Below, piece by piece: positions 53,415 through 64,000 of a DNA stretch of 64,000 nucleotides; position 1 is the stretch's first letter, and each line of letters begins with the position of its first letter. The position numbers and the translations under genes are program-made. A model generated the notes under the pieces. It searched no databases. It had not been told where the DNA came from and worked only from the letters and a program-made list of their open reading frames with translations. This DNA comes from Dipetalonema caudispina (taxonomy: Eukaryota; Nematoda; Chromadorea; Rhabditida; Onchocercidae), in contig JABVXV010000320.1 in assembly GCA_013365325.1 (NCBI GenBank), positions 1-64,000 of the forward strand, read 5' to 3'.

Positions 53415-54582
53415 ATTCACGCGATATTTAAATAATCTGGAATTAAATTTTCAATTATTTTCTTTTAAATAACCATATTAAATATGCGAACACATTTGCA
53501 TTTAACATATAAATATGCATTAAAATGGAAGTTAAATGTTTAAATGCTTCAAAATAGTACAGCTTGAGAAATTTGCTAATACATTAACTTGATAATTTCA
53601 TGGAATGAATCAATTAAATCTGAGATTTTATTACAAAGTGACTTATTTTATCAATATTTGAAATTGTCACACTAAAAATTTTAATTTTAAATTTGAGTAA
53701 ATATTTCGATTTTAGACTTGAACGAAATCAAAATTAATTAAATTTTTGCAATTGTTTTGTAAACTTTAAGCAATACCATCAAGTCGGCATCTTCATACGG
53801 TAAACAGTAACCTCAGTATTCTACTGCATATACTGTAACATCGTATCTAAATAGAAAGTTGTAATAGTATAGATATGATCTTGTAAAGATTTTCGGAATG
53901 CTGTTAACATTCTTTTCCCGCTAATAGTTTTCAACTTTTCCGCGGCTTATTTGTTTTGGTGGTTATTTCGGGACCGCGTTTTTCGGGGCATTTTTAGTTC
54001 GAGTGAATTGCACAGTTCAGGTAAGCATTATTCAGGATTTCTATGATTACATAACTCTCCGGTAATTTTTACCGAATCTAAATAGTAGTTCTCCTGATGA
54101 TCTCCTGTTGTTTTCGATTTTTCCCATTTCTGGCTATGTTATTATGATATGCTAGAAATGGAGAACATCGGGAAGATATGATAATTTTTTCGGATTTTGG
54201 ACAATCTTAAATCAATATGTTAGAAATCGGTATTCATGATATCATGATTGAATAGTTGTTTATTTAACATACTGTACTTTTTATCCATCTTCTTTTCATT
54301 TTCTAAGTCTAATTGGTCGTCATCACTTTATCAGTGATGTGATTTGTTTTTTGCGAAATCTAGAAAGATTCTTCTGGTTCATGCTGTCTCTAATATGGTA
54401 AAAATGAGAGGCTTTTCTTTTAATATCTTGAGGATTCAAGTTTTTCTTAAACGGTAGGAAATCCATACATGTATGTTATTTCTTTTGATTTCTTTGTTTG
54501 TAGCTATAATTATTTTTCTCCTGTTAGCATTGTTGAAATCAAAAGTGGTTAGATTTCACTGAAATATTTTCAAGGGTATAGA
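53415..54582. promoter_or_regulatory. Divergent promoter interval between the Ig-EGF gene and HMG-CoA reductase
   Basis: The two start codons lie 1.17 kb apart, facing away from each other. The part at ~53930-54020 is clearly richer in G+C and CpG (CCGCGG, GGGACCGCG, TTTCGGGG) and ends CACAGTTCAG followed by GTAAGC, a good donor. This suits a non-coding first exon of the reductase gene spliced to an acceptor (ATATTTTCAAG) ending near 54574, nine bases before its Met. No TATA or other box is asserted. Confidence 0.5.
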
Positions 54583-57500
54583 ATGTCAGAATATTCGAAA
54601 AAGGAAGGAAATTTCGTAGTTGATGAAGTGTGGCTTTTGAAAAAGATAAATGACGTGATCGTTGATAAAGACGACCAATGGAGAATCAAGCTGTTCAATG
54701 ATATCATATCCGAGATAAGCGAAAATTTCAAATACAAAAGTCTCCCATGCAAAACCATTTTCACAGTTGGACCAGTAAAAACTACAGAAGGTATATTCAG
54801 TCATTTCTAAGACGATGAAATGATGTAAATGCTATTAGAATAAATAGGATTGCTTAATTTGTTTCGCGTGATATAATAAAAATGTTGTTTTTGAGAGGAC
54901 TGAATACGTAAAGATCATTCTGAATTGAATGATTTTTTCTGCACAGTGATGTAATTACTTCCGAGAGACTAAGGTAATTAAATATTATTCGTGATGAGGT
55001 TAGTCCCGACTAATATCTTGTCACTTTAATTAGTAACCTCTTCTATTTGAGATGTGGATAACCAGACGGTAATGCAGGAAAGTAGTGATTCAGGAGACAA
55101 ACCAATAGTTTCAAGAAATCCGAAAGCTAGTAATGAAAGAGAAACAAATGTTGAAACGATATCAACGTTAATTCGGAATTTGAAGTTAGGTAAAGCGACG
55201 GATAATTGTGCATCATTGAATGACAGGTATGCCAATAACTGTTTTCTCGTATTATCTGGAAATTTAGCAGAATTAAACGATGTTGATGCTCTGCTTTTAT
55301 ATGGGACTTGTTTTCAAACAGGAAAAGATCAATGAAACTAGCGCTAATGTTTGAATTATTAAGATATTGATCAGAAAAAGATTTCATTTTTTTTACAGGG
55401 AAATAATGCAACTGTTGAGTTTTGGGCATTTAAAACAGCGAGACTTAGAACAAAAATTAAGTAACGATTTTCTCCGTGCGGTTTCATTGCGGAGGTCACA
55501 TTTCTATGAAACCGCCAATATATCATTGCAGAATTTGCCATTTCGACAGTATGACTACAGTTACGTAAGTATCCTCTTGTTGTTACTAGCATTTTTCTGT
55601 TATTTATAATCTTTTTCTTTCTTTTTTTTTTTTGAAGTAGTTCAACGGATTTGACATGTTACAGGTGAACGGATCATGCTGCGAAAATGTCATTGGCTAT
55701 GTTCCGGTTCCGACGGGAATTGTTGGGCCGCTACTGGTGAACGGGCGGAAATGTTTTGTACCAATGTCTACTACGGAAGGTGCTCTTATCGCTAGTACCA
55801 ACCGTGGTTGTCGCGCAGTTTTTGTAAGTTAATTGATTGAAAAAAATTTCAAAAAATATCGAGGATATTTATGTTGCATTTTTTTAAACTTACTTCAAGT
55901 GAAACAAATAATTCATCACAGGAATCTGGCGGTGTCACGGTTCGTATGTATAGGGATGGAATGACGCGTGCGCCTGTTGTTCAGTTTGCGAATGTCGCTA
56001 GAACGCTGTAAGCTCATGAGATCATAGTGATCTTAGTGACTACAAAATTCAGTGATCAGTTCTGTTTTTATAGCAGGTCATCAAAGGTGCAGTGATGATG
56101 CGTGCATTGCCATAATGAATCGCTTATCTTTATGATGATTATTGACCTTAGTTATCCGAGAGAGAAATCGTTAACCGTATTTTTCGTGTAATTCTTTTAG
56201 GCGGTGTAATGCATTGCAAAAATGATATTCTTCTTATACAAAATAAAAACAAAGACTTCGGTTTCTTTCATATCTCTTTTCTTGTTGCTGGATTAATCTA
56301 AATTTATGAAAAAAATAGTGGTTTTGCTAAACCACTAATTGTAGTCCTTAATGACAATAGATTGCATCTCATTTGTTTTCATATTACTGTTGCAACCCTA
56401 CAGTTGTCTGTCTTTATGGATCATTATACTAAGTTTTGGTGTAGAAGTGCTTATCGTTCATATTTAAATTATCTTATTCAAAGTGAGGCTTTGTTAAATG
56501 TAAAACTTAAACATGTTTTTTTCAGTGAGATGAAGAATTTGTTAGATTCACCAAGTGGCTTCGAAAAAATCAAAGCTGTTTTTGATTCGACAAGCAGGTA
56601 CATCTCAGTTAGTGGTGCAAGTGATGGATTGAATGAGATGTTTGATATTCGAATGTATTATCTGTCAAACGCACTATCATTCATCAAACATGCGTCATCA
56701 GAAAATCAGAATAGTAGTTTATCTTATTTCGAAGATCTGCAGTAGAATTTCTTATTGTTTTGCAGTTTTGCGAAGTTGCAACGTCTTGAGACAAATATCG
56801 CTGGTCGTTTGTTATTTATAAGATTTGAAGCTAAAACAGGTGATGCAATGGGGATGAATATGGTTTCAAAGTAATTTTTCTCTACTTTTACGTATTTCTT
56901 TTCGAATGTTAATGAGTGGAAGTAATAGTTAAAACTTTTATTTTCTTTGCCGCACCTAATCCGTCAAACAGTTCACCATCCAAATTTGCATAAATGGGAC
57001 TTTTCATTTGTGTGCTGTTCAGTTTATGACGTCGATCAGCTCAGTTGTTTTCTGACGGGTAATCCGTTTGTTCCATTGACTTTACTTTGCTCTATTATCT
57101 TAGAATATCTTATTACACATCCTATTTTGTGATTGATAATTTCCACTTAAAAAAAGAATATGCATATTTAATGTTGCAGAGGTGCAAACGCAGTATTGTC
57201 ATATTTAAAAGAGAAATATCCTGATATGGAGGTATTGTCGTTGTCTGGTAATTACTGTGTGGACAAGAAAGCTAGCGCGATTAATTGGTTACTCTTTTCA
57301 CTTGCTATTATCTAATGCTTTTAGTTTCCTATAAGTTTCATTGTTATTATATTTTTTTTCAGCTGCAATGCAGCCGATGACTCATGGTTTTTGCAGGATT
57401 AAAGGGCGTGGGAAATCGATGGTTGCCGAAGCAACGATTCCAGTTACAGTAGTACAAACCGTCCTTAAAACTAATGTTGATGCATTGGTACGGTTAGGAC

Positions 57501-58543
57501 AAGCAAAACTGCTGATTGGTTCTTCCATGGCTGGTACCATTGGTGGTTGGAATGCACATGCAGCTAATGTTGTTGCAGCTATATTCATTGCGACTGGACA
57601 GGTTTGGCTTGTAAACTCAGGATCTATAATTTTCCTGTTATTTCCCAAAAGACTTTTATCACTGAGATATCTTGTTATGCAACATATTTTGGCGTTACAG
57701 GACGTTGCTCAGGTTGTGTCCAGCAGTATGTGTTTAACTACAATGGAAAAAACTGAACTTGGTGATTTGTACATTTCATGCACCATGCGTTGCCTTGAAG
57801 TTGGAACTGTTGGAGGTGGTACTATATTACCAGCTCAGAAAGCATGCTTACAGGTTTCTTAAAAATTTCTACAGCTTTTTTTTTGTGACTCAGAGATATT
57901 TTCTGCGGGATCGAGAAATAGTGAAAGATTTGAAAATCCCAGAACTTTGATGTTTGCATCTGTGTGTTCAAAACAGTGAGTACGTGTTATTAAGATAATG
58001 GGTTGTGGGACACCAACTTCAGTCCCAGGTGAATGTGCTACACGTTTGGCGGAAATTATTTGTTCGACAGTGCTGGCGGGTGAATTGTCCCTTATGGCAG
58101 CTCAGTGCTCGAACGATCTCGTTAAAAGTCACTTAAGCCTTAACAGGTAATTCAGTTTGATTCGATTTAAACTTAAAAATTCTATTTTCCATAGTTTTGC
58201 TGTAAGTGTTTTCTTGTCTCCTGAAATTCAAAAGGAAAGTTATCTCGCATCTCAACGCTTTAAGATACCAAAACAACCTTGACATTGAATACAATCTATT
58301 ATCATTCATCATCAAGCGACTATTGCTTGAAGGTGTTTTGAGTTCGAAGTTTGTTATTTTGAATGTTTAAGGTCCAATAGGTGTTTGTTGACGTCCGCGG
58401 ATTCTGCGCCTAATTTTCGGCTTGAATCAGCAGCTAGTGATAGCGATGAACAAAAGAAAGTAAAGGTAGAAATCTCATTTCGAGAGCATCCCGTAACAGA
58501 GAAGCTCGTTAAATTTGAAATGCAATGTTCTAATATTTTGTGA
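54583..58543 (+). CDS. hmgr-1: HMG-CoA reductase (class I catalytic domain), 586 aa, 12 exons
   Basis: Reduces HMG-CoA with NADPH to mevalonate, the committed step for isoprenoids (ubiquinone, dolichol, prenyl groups). Exons: 54583-54790, 55052-55226, 55399-55564, 55665-55823, 55922-56007, 56526-56597, 56766-56870, 57180-57287, 57397-57601, 57701-57853, 57995-58146, 58372-58543; phases join, 1761 nt. Residues 1-~125 are hydrophilic with no membrane helix. Catalytic domain ~130-535: [10 protein letters not shown]; Glu221 in STTEG; cofactor motif GDAMGMNM (314-321); Asp352-Lys353 in SGNYCVDKK; Asp429 in GQDVAQ; GTVGGGT (463-469); His525 in LVKSH. These cover the known catalytic Glu, Lys, Asp and His. 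Residues 532-586 are a charged tail unlike mammalian enzymes. Ser531 (LNRSNR) matches the AMPK-regulated serine of mammals. Exon 2 (TTTGAG), exon 11 (TTAAG) and exon 12 (TTTAAG) use atypical acceptors. Upstream in-frame TAG at 54550 supports the chosen start. Confidence 0.96.
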
Positions 58544-59939
58544 CATATAGTTTTGAAATGGTTCTGCTTCCTGGTTGTGTGGAGATTTCTGATATAAATC
58601 TGTGACTGCATTTGTTGCAAAACTGAGAAGCTATTATACCAGCAAAAAAGTCTTCAGATCTACAATTTGGTCAGATGATTCTGAAAATGAATTAATCGAA
58701 AATTCTTTTTTTTTTGAAGCTTTATTTAAATATTGGAAAATAATTGTAATATAAAAATATTGAAAAATAATTATTCCACCTCATAAATGCGTTGGGCCTG
58801 TATTATTAAAGTTAACTATATTCTGCATTTATATGTCATGAAAGTTTCTTAGTATTTGGGTAACTTGTTGTTTAACGGACAAGTCTTGCAATAAAGGTTT
58901 ATTCCTTGTGGAAGATTTGTAATAGATGTGCCAGCAATCATGTCGAGACAGTGATAAGCAATTAATAAAAGCAATGAGAAGAATGATAATCCGAAATGAG
59001 CAAAGGAATAGAGTCAATGAATAAATCAATGAATGAGTGAAATCTTAACGAAATTTAATTCCTTATATACAGTAATTTACAAAGGCATGTTGTGATACAA
59101 TGCTAAAAAAGGAAAATGGATATGTAAATAAAGGGCTGATAAGCATAACCAGTGAATATAAGATTAGTTATTGATTGGAAATACTTAGATTAATTTTTAT
59201 TTGGAGATAAGATCGAAAACATTTGAATGTGAATTAGTTTTTATCATGAGAATGTGCTAAATACATGGAACAATGTCAATCTTCATTTATTACAAGTGAT
59301 AAATCATTGAAAATTTCTTAAATTTTTGTGCTCGAATTATTTTGGTTTTCTGATAGTATAAATAAACTTTGATAGGATAACAAATTTTGTAAATTTTAAT
59401 TATTTTTTGACCAGTATTAAGTAATTGTTTTGATGATCTGATTTAAAATATACAAAAAGAGAGACGAAGATATGTAGAAGAAAAAAAAAAAAAAAAAGAA
59501 AGAAAAACTTTAATTGTTAAATGAGCGAATGTATAAAAACGTATGTATGGAACAATTAAACATTTGCAATACATGGTATTGTTTGTATTGTTAACTTTTA
59601 AAGCATAAACTATTCAGTGTTTTCAGTATTTGTATCATCTTGTTTAATGATTTGTTAATGAATTATTAAATAATTCAGTAAATTAGATAAACATAACTTC
59701 CATTTTCACAAATAAATCCTTTAATAAATTGTCTTTTCCTTATGTATACTATAAAATGAAACTATTTGTTAGCTATTAAGATTTAGATATAGTTAATTTT
59801 TATGTCACAAATCATTAAAGTGATCGTATTATTTGAAAATTTTCCGAGTTCTAATCTATTAGGTTAACACACGTAACAGTAATAATTTCGGTATATGTTG
59901 CAATGATTATCTCACTGCTTTGATTGAAATAACTGATTG
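58544..59939. other. Spacer between two converging genes
   Basis: Holds the 3' UTRs of the reductase (+) and of the small membrane-protein gene (-). A 66-codon hydrophobic minus-strand frame at 59029-58829 has no start context or domain that I can support. An A-run lies near 59481-59496. Confidence 0.6.
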
Positions 59940-62315
59940 TTATGGCATTGTTGGTATAGCTTCCATTCGTTTCTCGGTTGATGATATTGATGAAGGATGA
60001 AGTTCATGAGTTTTTGAAAGTGAGAAACCAGTTTTGGCGGAACGTCTGATGAAGTAGCAACATTTCAGTTGACAAATCTGCAATTATTAAAAAAAAAAAA
60101 AAAAAAAAAAAAGGAAAAAACATAGTTTTGGTTAACTACGAATTTCCAATTTCAAAAATGTTGTCGAACTTAGGAAGAGAAGAATGCATTTTTGTCTTGG
60201 TTTGTATATGTAATTTTAATAACTTTATAATACTATTCAACGGACAGCATCAAAAATTGCGAATTTATTGAATGTTGTCAAATTTACAATCAACAATTAT
60301 ATTAATACATCATTCATTGATATTATCAAAATTTGTAGATGTTATGTTTATAAAATTTGTAAATTTAAGGAGTAAGATAATCTGTTAAGACTCCGAACAT
60401 CCATTTTTCAAAATAAAATGTTTGCATTTAACATATTGCTACATTTTAATCATTGAATAATTAATAAAAATGAATACATACCAACGTGTAATACCATGTA
60501 GCGATAAATAAGATGATTAAAATGATAAGTAAAGTAAATGAAGTGGCACGATATTCCTTTCCTTCCTGTTGCAAATAAATTACTGCTGAAGGAATGAGTA
60601 GAACTAATGAAAAAAGGAATAATATCAAGCATAAAATCCTGAAACTATTTCATTTAATAAATCATTCTTTCTTACATTAACTTGAATGGTAAATATTTAG
60701 TTTCAACGTAACCTTTTGCGTATCATCCTCCATATTTATGAGGCAAGTATTATTTATATAAAAATTGTACAGAATTTCTCATTTGTATGAATTAATTTCT
60801 TTTGCAACAAAAATTGTAAATTTAATTTATATATTAAAATGTTTAAGTGAGAGTTAACAGGTATAAATAACTATTAAAAAACATTTTTTGAACAAACCGA
60901 AAAATAATATGCGGGATAAATAACATCCAATTAATAGTTTTTAAGCCGTAAAACATAAAGTTTATAGAAACGATTTGTGCAATTGACCATATAATCCATA
61001 TAACATTCATATGGCATATAATTTCATGGACATAATTAATAATTCGGAAAAAGTAAAGTGCAATTTTAACAAAATCTTGAAAGGTTTGGAACTCAAAAAG
61101 CTCATTAAAAAATCACTCATATTTTTTCATTTCATATGCAGCACAAAATTATGACTGTGTTATTTTTGGTTTATGTTTTAATTATTTCACACTCATACAT
61201 TAAGGAATTAATGATTAAAGAACAATAAAAATGTTTTATTCATTCGATATTTTCCTTTCCATTGTCGTAAAATGATTTAACAAGTATAGAATGAAGAAAT
61301 TGAATTTTGAAGTATTGCTTTGAATGATTTTGAACTATTTTAATAAATACAGCGTATTTCAAAGAAAATATTACATCATACTTCTAAAATACAACAAAAA
61401 AGTAAGTTATGTCATAAACCTTCGAAGCTGTTGCATACCCTCCGATAAAGTATGATTTGCATAGGATTCTGTCTCAGTAATTTGTTCACTGCATAATTTT
61501 GAATTTAAATCAGGAAGAACTGAAAGCAAATTGTTATTTCTGGATATTAAATGATAATAAAATCAAATCGAAATAAATCTTATTATACAGTATTTATATA
61601 ATCTTTGCTTGTATAATCTCAACATTAATCTTTGCTTTCGTGCAGTTTTTGAGCAATTGAGGTAATAAATTCGATTAAAATTTCAAATTAATAATAACAA
61701 ATCAGCAAATACCTGTTTTTCTTTTGCTCAAAATCATTAAAGAATGAAATACTTACTTCAAAATGAATTTAAAAATGTTTGGCACAATATTAAGCAAAAT
61801 GTTATAACCAGTTTCTTTCAGTAATGAATATATTTTCTAATCTTTAGAAGTGAAATGCTTATTTATATATTTCAATTTATATACTTGGATTTAATTTTTC
61901 CGTGAGATTTCGTAAATTTAAATTAAAACAAAAATTATTAGGGCTGTCTGTTCATTTAGAATAATTCATCTAGTTTTTTGGAAATAATCAAGAAAATGTT
62001 TAATCTTATCTAACATATTATTTAGCACAGTTATTAATTAAGTTATCCAGTGATACCATCGTTTCATTCGATTACGTCGAAATATAAGGAAATTGTTTTG
62101 ATTTATTTAAAGCCTTTGAGAAATATGTCGTATCGTAATTTATATCATTTGGTTGAATAATTTTCAAATAAATCATAAAAAGGAGTACCTGCCATAACTA
62201 GAAAGCATATGAAGAAGATTTCAAAGATACCAAATAGTAATGTAAATTTTTTAACATGACAACCGCACGAGTAATACTTTTTATCATTGGGATTAAAATT
62301 ATGCCGCATATTCAT
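59940..62315 (-). CDS. Small membrane protein with three predicted helices, 173 aa, 4 exons
   Basis: Not recognised with confidence. Exons in transcript order: 62315-62189, 61519-61420, 60638-60482, 60077-59940; phases join and total 522 nt. The N-terminus is hydrophilic and Asn-rich, followed by CGCHVKK (17-23). Helices are predicted at about 24-42 (FTLLFGIFEIFFICFLVMA), 77-97 and 108-127. The loop between helix 1 and 2 (43-76) has an N-glycosylation site, NHT at 64. After helix 3 come a Cys-rich basic stretch (KCCYFIRR) and a Ser/Thr-rich tail ending in Pro. The Cys-Gly-Cys-His start before the first helix is reminiscent of small multipass proteins common in nematodes and of LAPTM-like proteins, but I cannot assign a family. 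An acceptor CTGCAG about 30 bases before the Met suits trans-splicing or a 5' UTR exon. The frame is open back to that acceptor, so the first Met (62315) was taken. Confidence 0.68.
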
Positions 62316-63767
62316 ATTTTGATATTTCAATATTTCACTTTTCCTGCAGGAATTTGAATAAAAAAATATCGGTTACGGTAGAATGTATAACAGTGAAAAT
62401 TTTTCGTACAATAAAAAAAGCTTTCGTATAATAAAGCTTAAGGTTACTCTCTTTCGTTTAATGTTTAAAAATTCTAAGACTGTTTCAAATTTGAAAGAAT
62501 GGCAAAAATGTTCAGAATTCAAAGTTACATTGACCAGTGAAGGATAATCGGGAAATTCTATAGTTTTCTGACTATCATTTTTGCATAATGAATCAGCTAT
62601 ATCAAATATATACTATTTGCACTTTTAGAGTATGTCAAGAGAACTTCAACATAGATAAAAAGGTCGATTAATTGAAAAGATTCATCTTTTCAGAAATACA
62701 TGAAAATGATTATCATTGAAAAAGACAAGCATTTATCAAAAAAGTAAAATATTTGAAAAATTAGAGTTATTTGAAATTTTGAAAAAGCATGACAAAAGAA
62801 AAAGCTAATTTATCTGTTAGCATTTTAAATATGATGGTAATCCTACGAAAGTTGAATTTTGGAAGGGCTTAAAATTTCATTCAAATCTATGTACTAAATG
62901 GCTATATGAAGCGTGATTAACAATCGTTATTTAATGACCAGATATTCTCAAATCATTTCTACAATTTAAGGAAAAAAACTTATTGAAAAGACTTAGTGGG
63001 TATTTCAAGAATTGCATACTTGAAGATTGCTTTTAAGAGAATCTAAATTAATAGATGTCAATTAATAACTAGTTCAATGAGTAATAAAGAAAAAAAATAA
63101 TAGACTAAGAAAATTTACAAGGAGTTACTTTTCAATAATTACCATAGCAACACGTAACCTTTTAGTAAAAGCACAGTTGCGTAATATAAACATAGATGTG
63201 GAATGAAGCGAACTTCAGCTGTTCGTTTGACATAAATCTACTGAGTTATTAAAATTTTTCATAATTATCAGATTGTTTGTTTAGTTCAAATATCAAAATG
63301 ATTTTAGTAAAAATTTCTATTTTAGCTAAACAGTTTCAAAAACAATATGATTTGAAAATTTTTTAGACAAATATTCGCGTATTGAAACAAAATAACGATT
63401 TAATTATTCATTTTACATGGATAATGGATGATAAATAATTAAATGATATTGAGGAAAAAAGTAGCAAATATGTGGATGATAATGAATAAGTGGTAATGAG
63501 CTAAGCATATGAGATTGATAATATTGTTATGCTGCATCAATACAGATAAAATTACTACTTTGATATATCAATGATCATTTATCAGTTTAGATTTTAAAAA
63601 ATCATATGTCTAAATTAGGATAAATGATAAATATTGCTAACGTTTGTAACAATCGAATAATTATGGTTTAAAAAAAAAAAAAAGAAAGACTTCGGGAAAT
63701 TATAAAAATTTCAAGAGAAAAAAAAAAAAAAAGATGCAAGAAATGTTTATAACAGCGGTATAAAAAT
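62316..63767. other. Right-hand spacer
   Basis: AT-rich, with no gene, RNA or element that I can support. A-runs lie at about 63668-63681 and 63718-63732. Confidence 0.6.
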
Positions 63768-64000
63768 GAAAATCAAAGAAGATTCTCGCACGAATACAAC
63801 TGATATTATTAATGCCATGATATTAGCATTTGTACCATTATCTTTTGCAAATCTTTAAGTTAATGAATATTTTAACGAAAAATTTATTATAGCAAATTAA
63901 TTATTAATAGATGCAACTGGATTAGCTTCACAAATATATTCTGGAATAGCCTTTATAGATTTAACCCAGATTTAACCTGGAATAGCTTCATCCCAACAAA
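63768..64000 (+). pseudogene. Possible stop-interrupted coding remnant at the window edge
   Basis: From Met at 63768 one frame runs to the end of the window broken only by TAA codons at about 63858, 63903 and 63972. The segments between read like protein (for example NTTDIINAMILAFVPLSFAN and LLIDATGLASQIYSGIAFID). The opposite strand is similarly readable (KAIPEYICEANPVASIN). Such AT-rich, stop-riddled protein-like DNA in this kind of genome could be a decayed bacterial-endosymbiont insertion or a decayed exon. No family is recognised. Confidence 0.2.

Noticed and set aside
58829..59029. Minus-strand 66-codon hydrophobic frame
   Set aside because: Lies in the shared 3' region of two genes with no splice partner or domain.
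1..64000. CRISPR arrays, bacterial operons, riboswitches, IS elements, spliced-leader RNA and rRNA/tRNA genes
   Set aside because: Looked for by motif and repeat structure; none could be supported in this eukaryotic sequence.

Overview
The window is AT-rich nuclear DNA of a nematode, most likely a clade III (spirurid/filarial) parasite. The evidence is strongly AT-biased spacers packed with A/T homopolymers, small protein-coding exons joined by nematode-style introns (acceptors mostly TTTCAG, ATTTTAG or TTACAG), spliced metazoan protein families, and no bacterial operons. Species cannot be fixed from this sequence alone. Every multi-exon model below was built by hand: reading frame, GT/GC-AG boundaries and exon phase were made to agree, then checked against remembered family motifs.

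Layout: (1) 245-1051 (+) encodes an eight-finger C2H2 zinc-finger protein, possibly the last exon of a longer gene. (2) 13969-3481 (-) encodes an AMP-activated kinase gamma subunit in 13 exons, 572 aa, with four CBS repeats and an unusual charged insertion. (3) 13970-31316 is a 17-kb gene-poor stretch of homopolymers, a long (ATC)n microsatellite, a tandem duplication of about 150 bp and possible degenerate coding remnants. (4) 31317-39691 (+) encodes a type II membrane metallopeptidase of the glutamate carboxypeptidase II / NAALADase family (M28B) in 14 exons, 932 aa. Its zinc ligands are intact but most of the glutamate-recognition residues are replaced. (5) 39692-49539 is a 10-kb spacer. 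(6) 53414-49540 (-) encodes a 291-aa signal peptide-Ig-EGF-TM protein in 6 exons. (7) 54583-58543 (+) encodes HMG-CoA reductase in 12 exons, 586 aa, divergently arranged with gene 6 and without any membrane/sterol-sensing region. (8) 62315-59940 (-) encodes a 173-aa, three-helix membrane protein in 4 exons. (9) The last ~1.7 kb is spacer, with a possible stop-riddled remnant at the right edge.

Functional link: AMPK and HMG-CoA reductase are a known kinase-substrate pair, and the serine that AMPK phosphorylates in mammals is present at the matching place (Ser531) of this reductase. Their proximity (about 40 kb) need not be meaningful. The most interesting items are the neuregulin-like Ig-EGF-TM protein, the gamma-subunit insertion, the specificity changes in the carboxypeptidase-like protein together with its long cytoplasmic tail, and the membrane-domain-free reductase.
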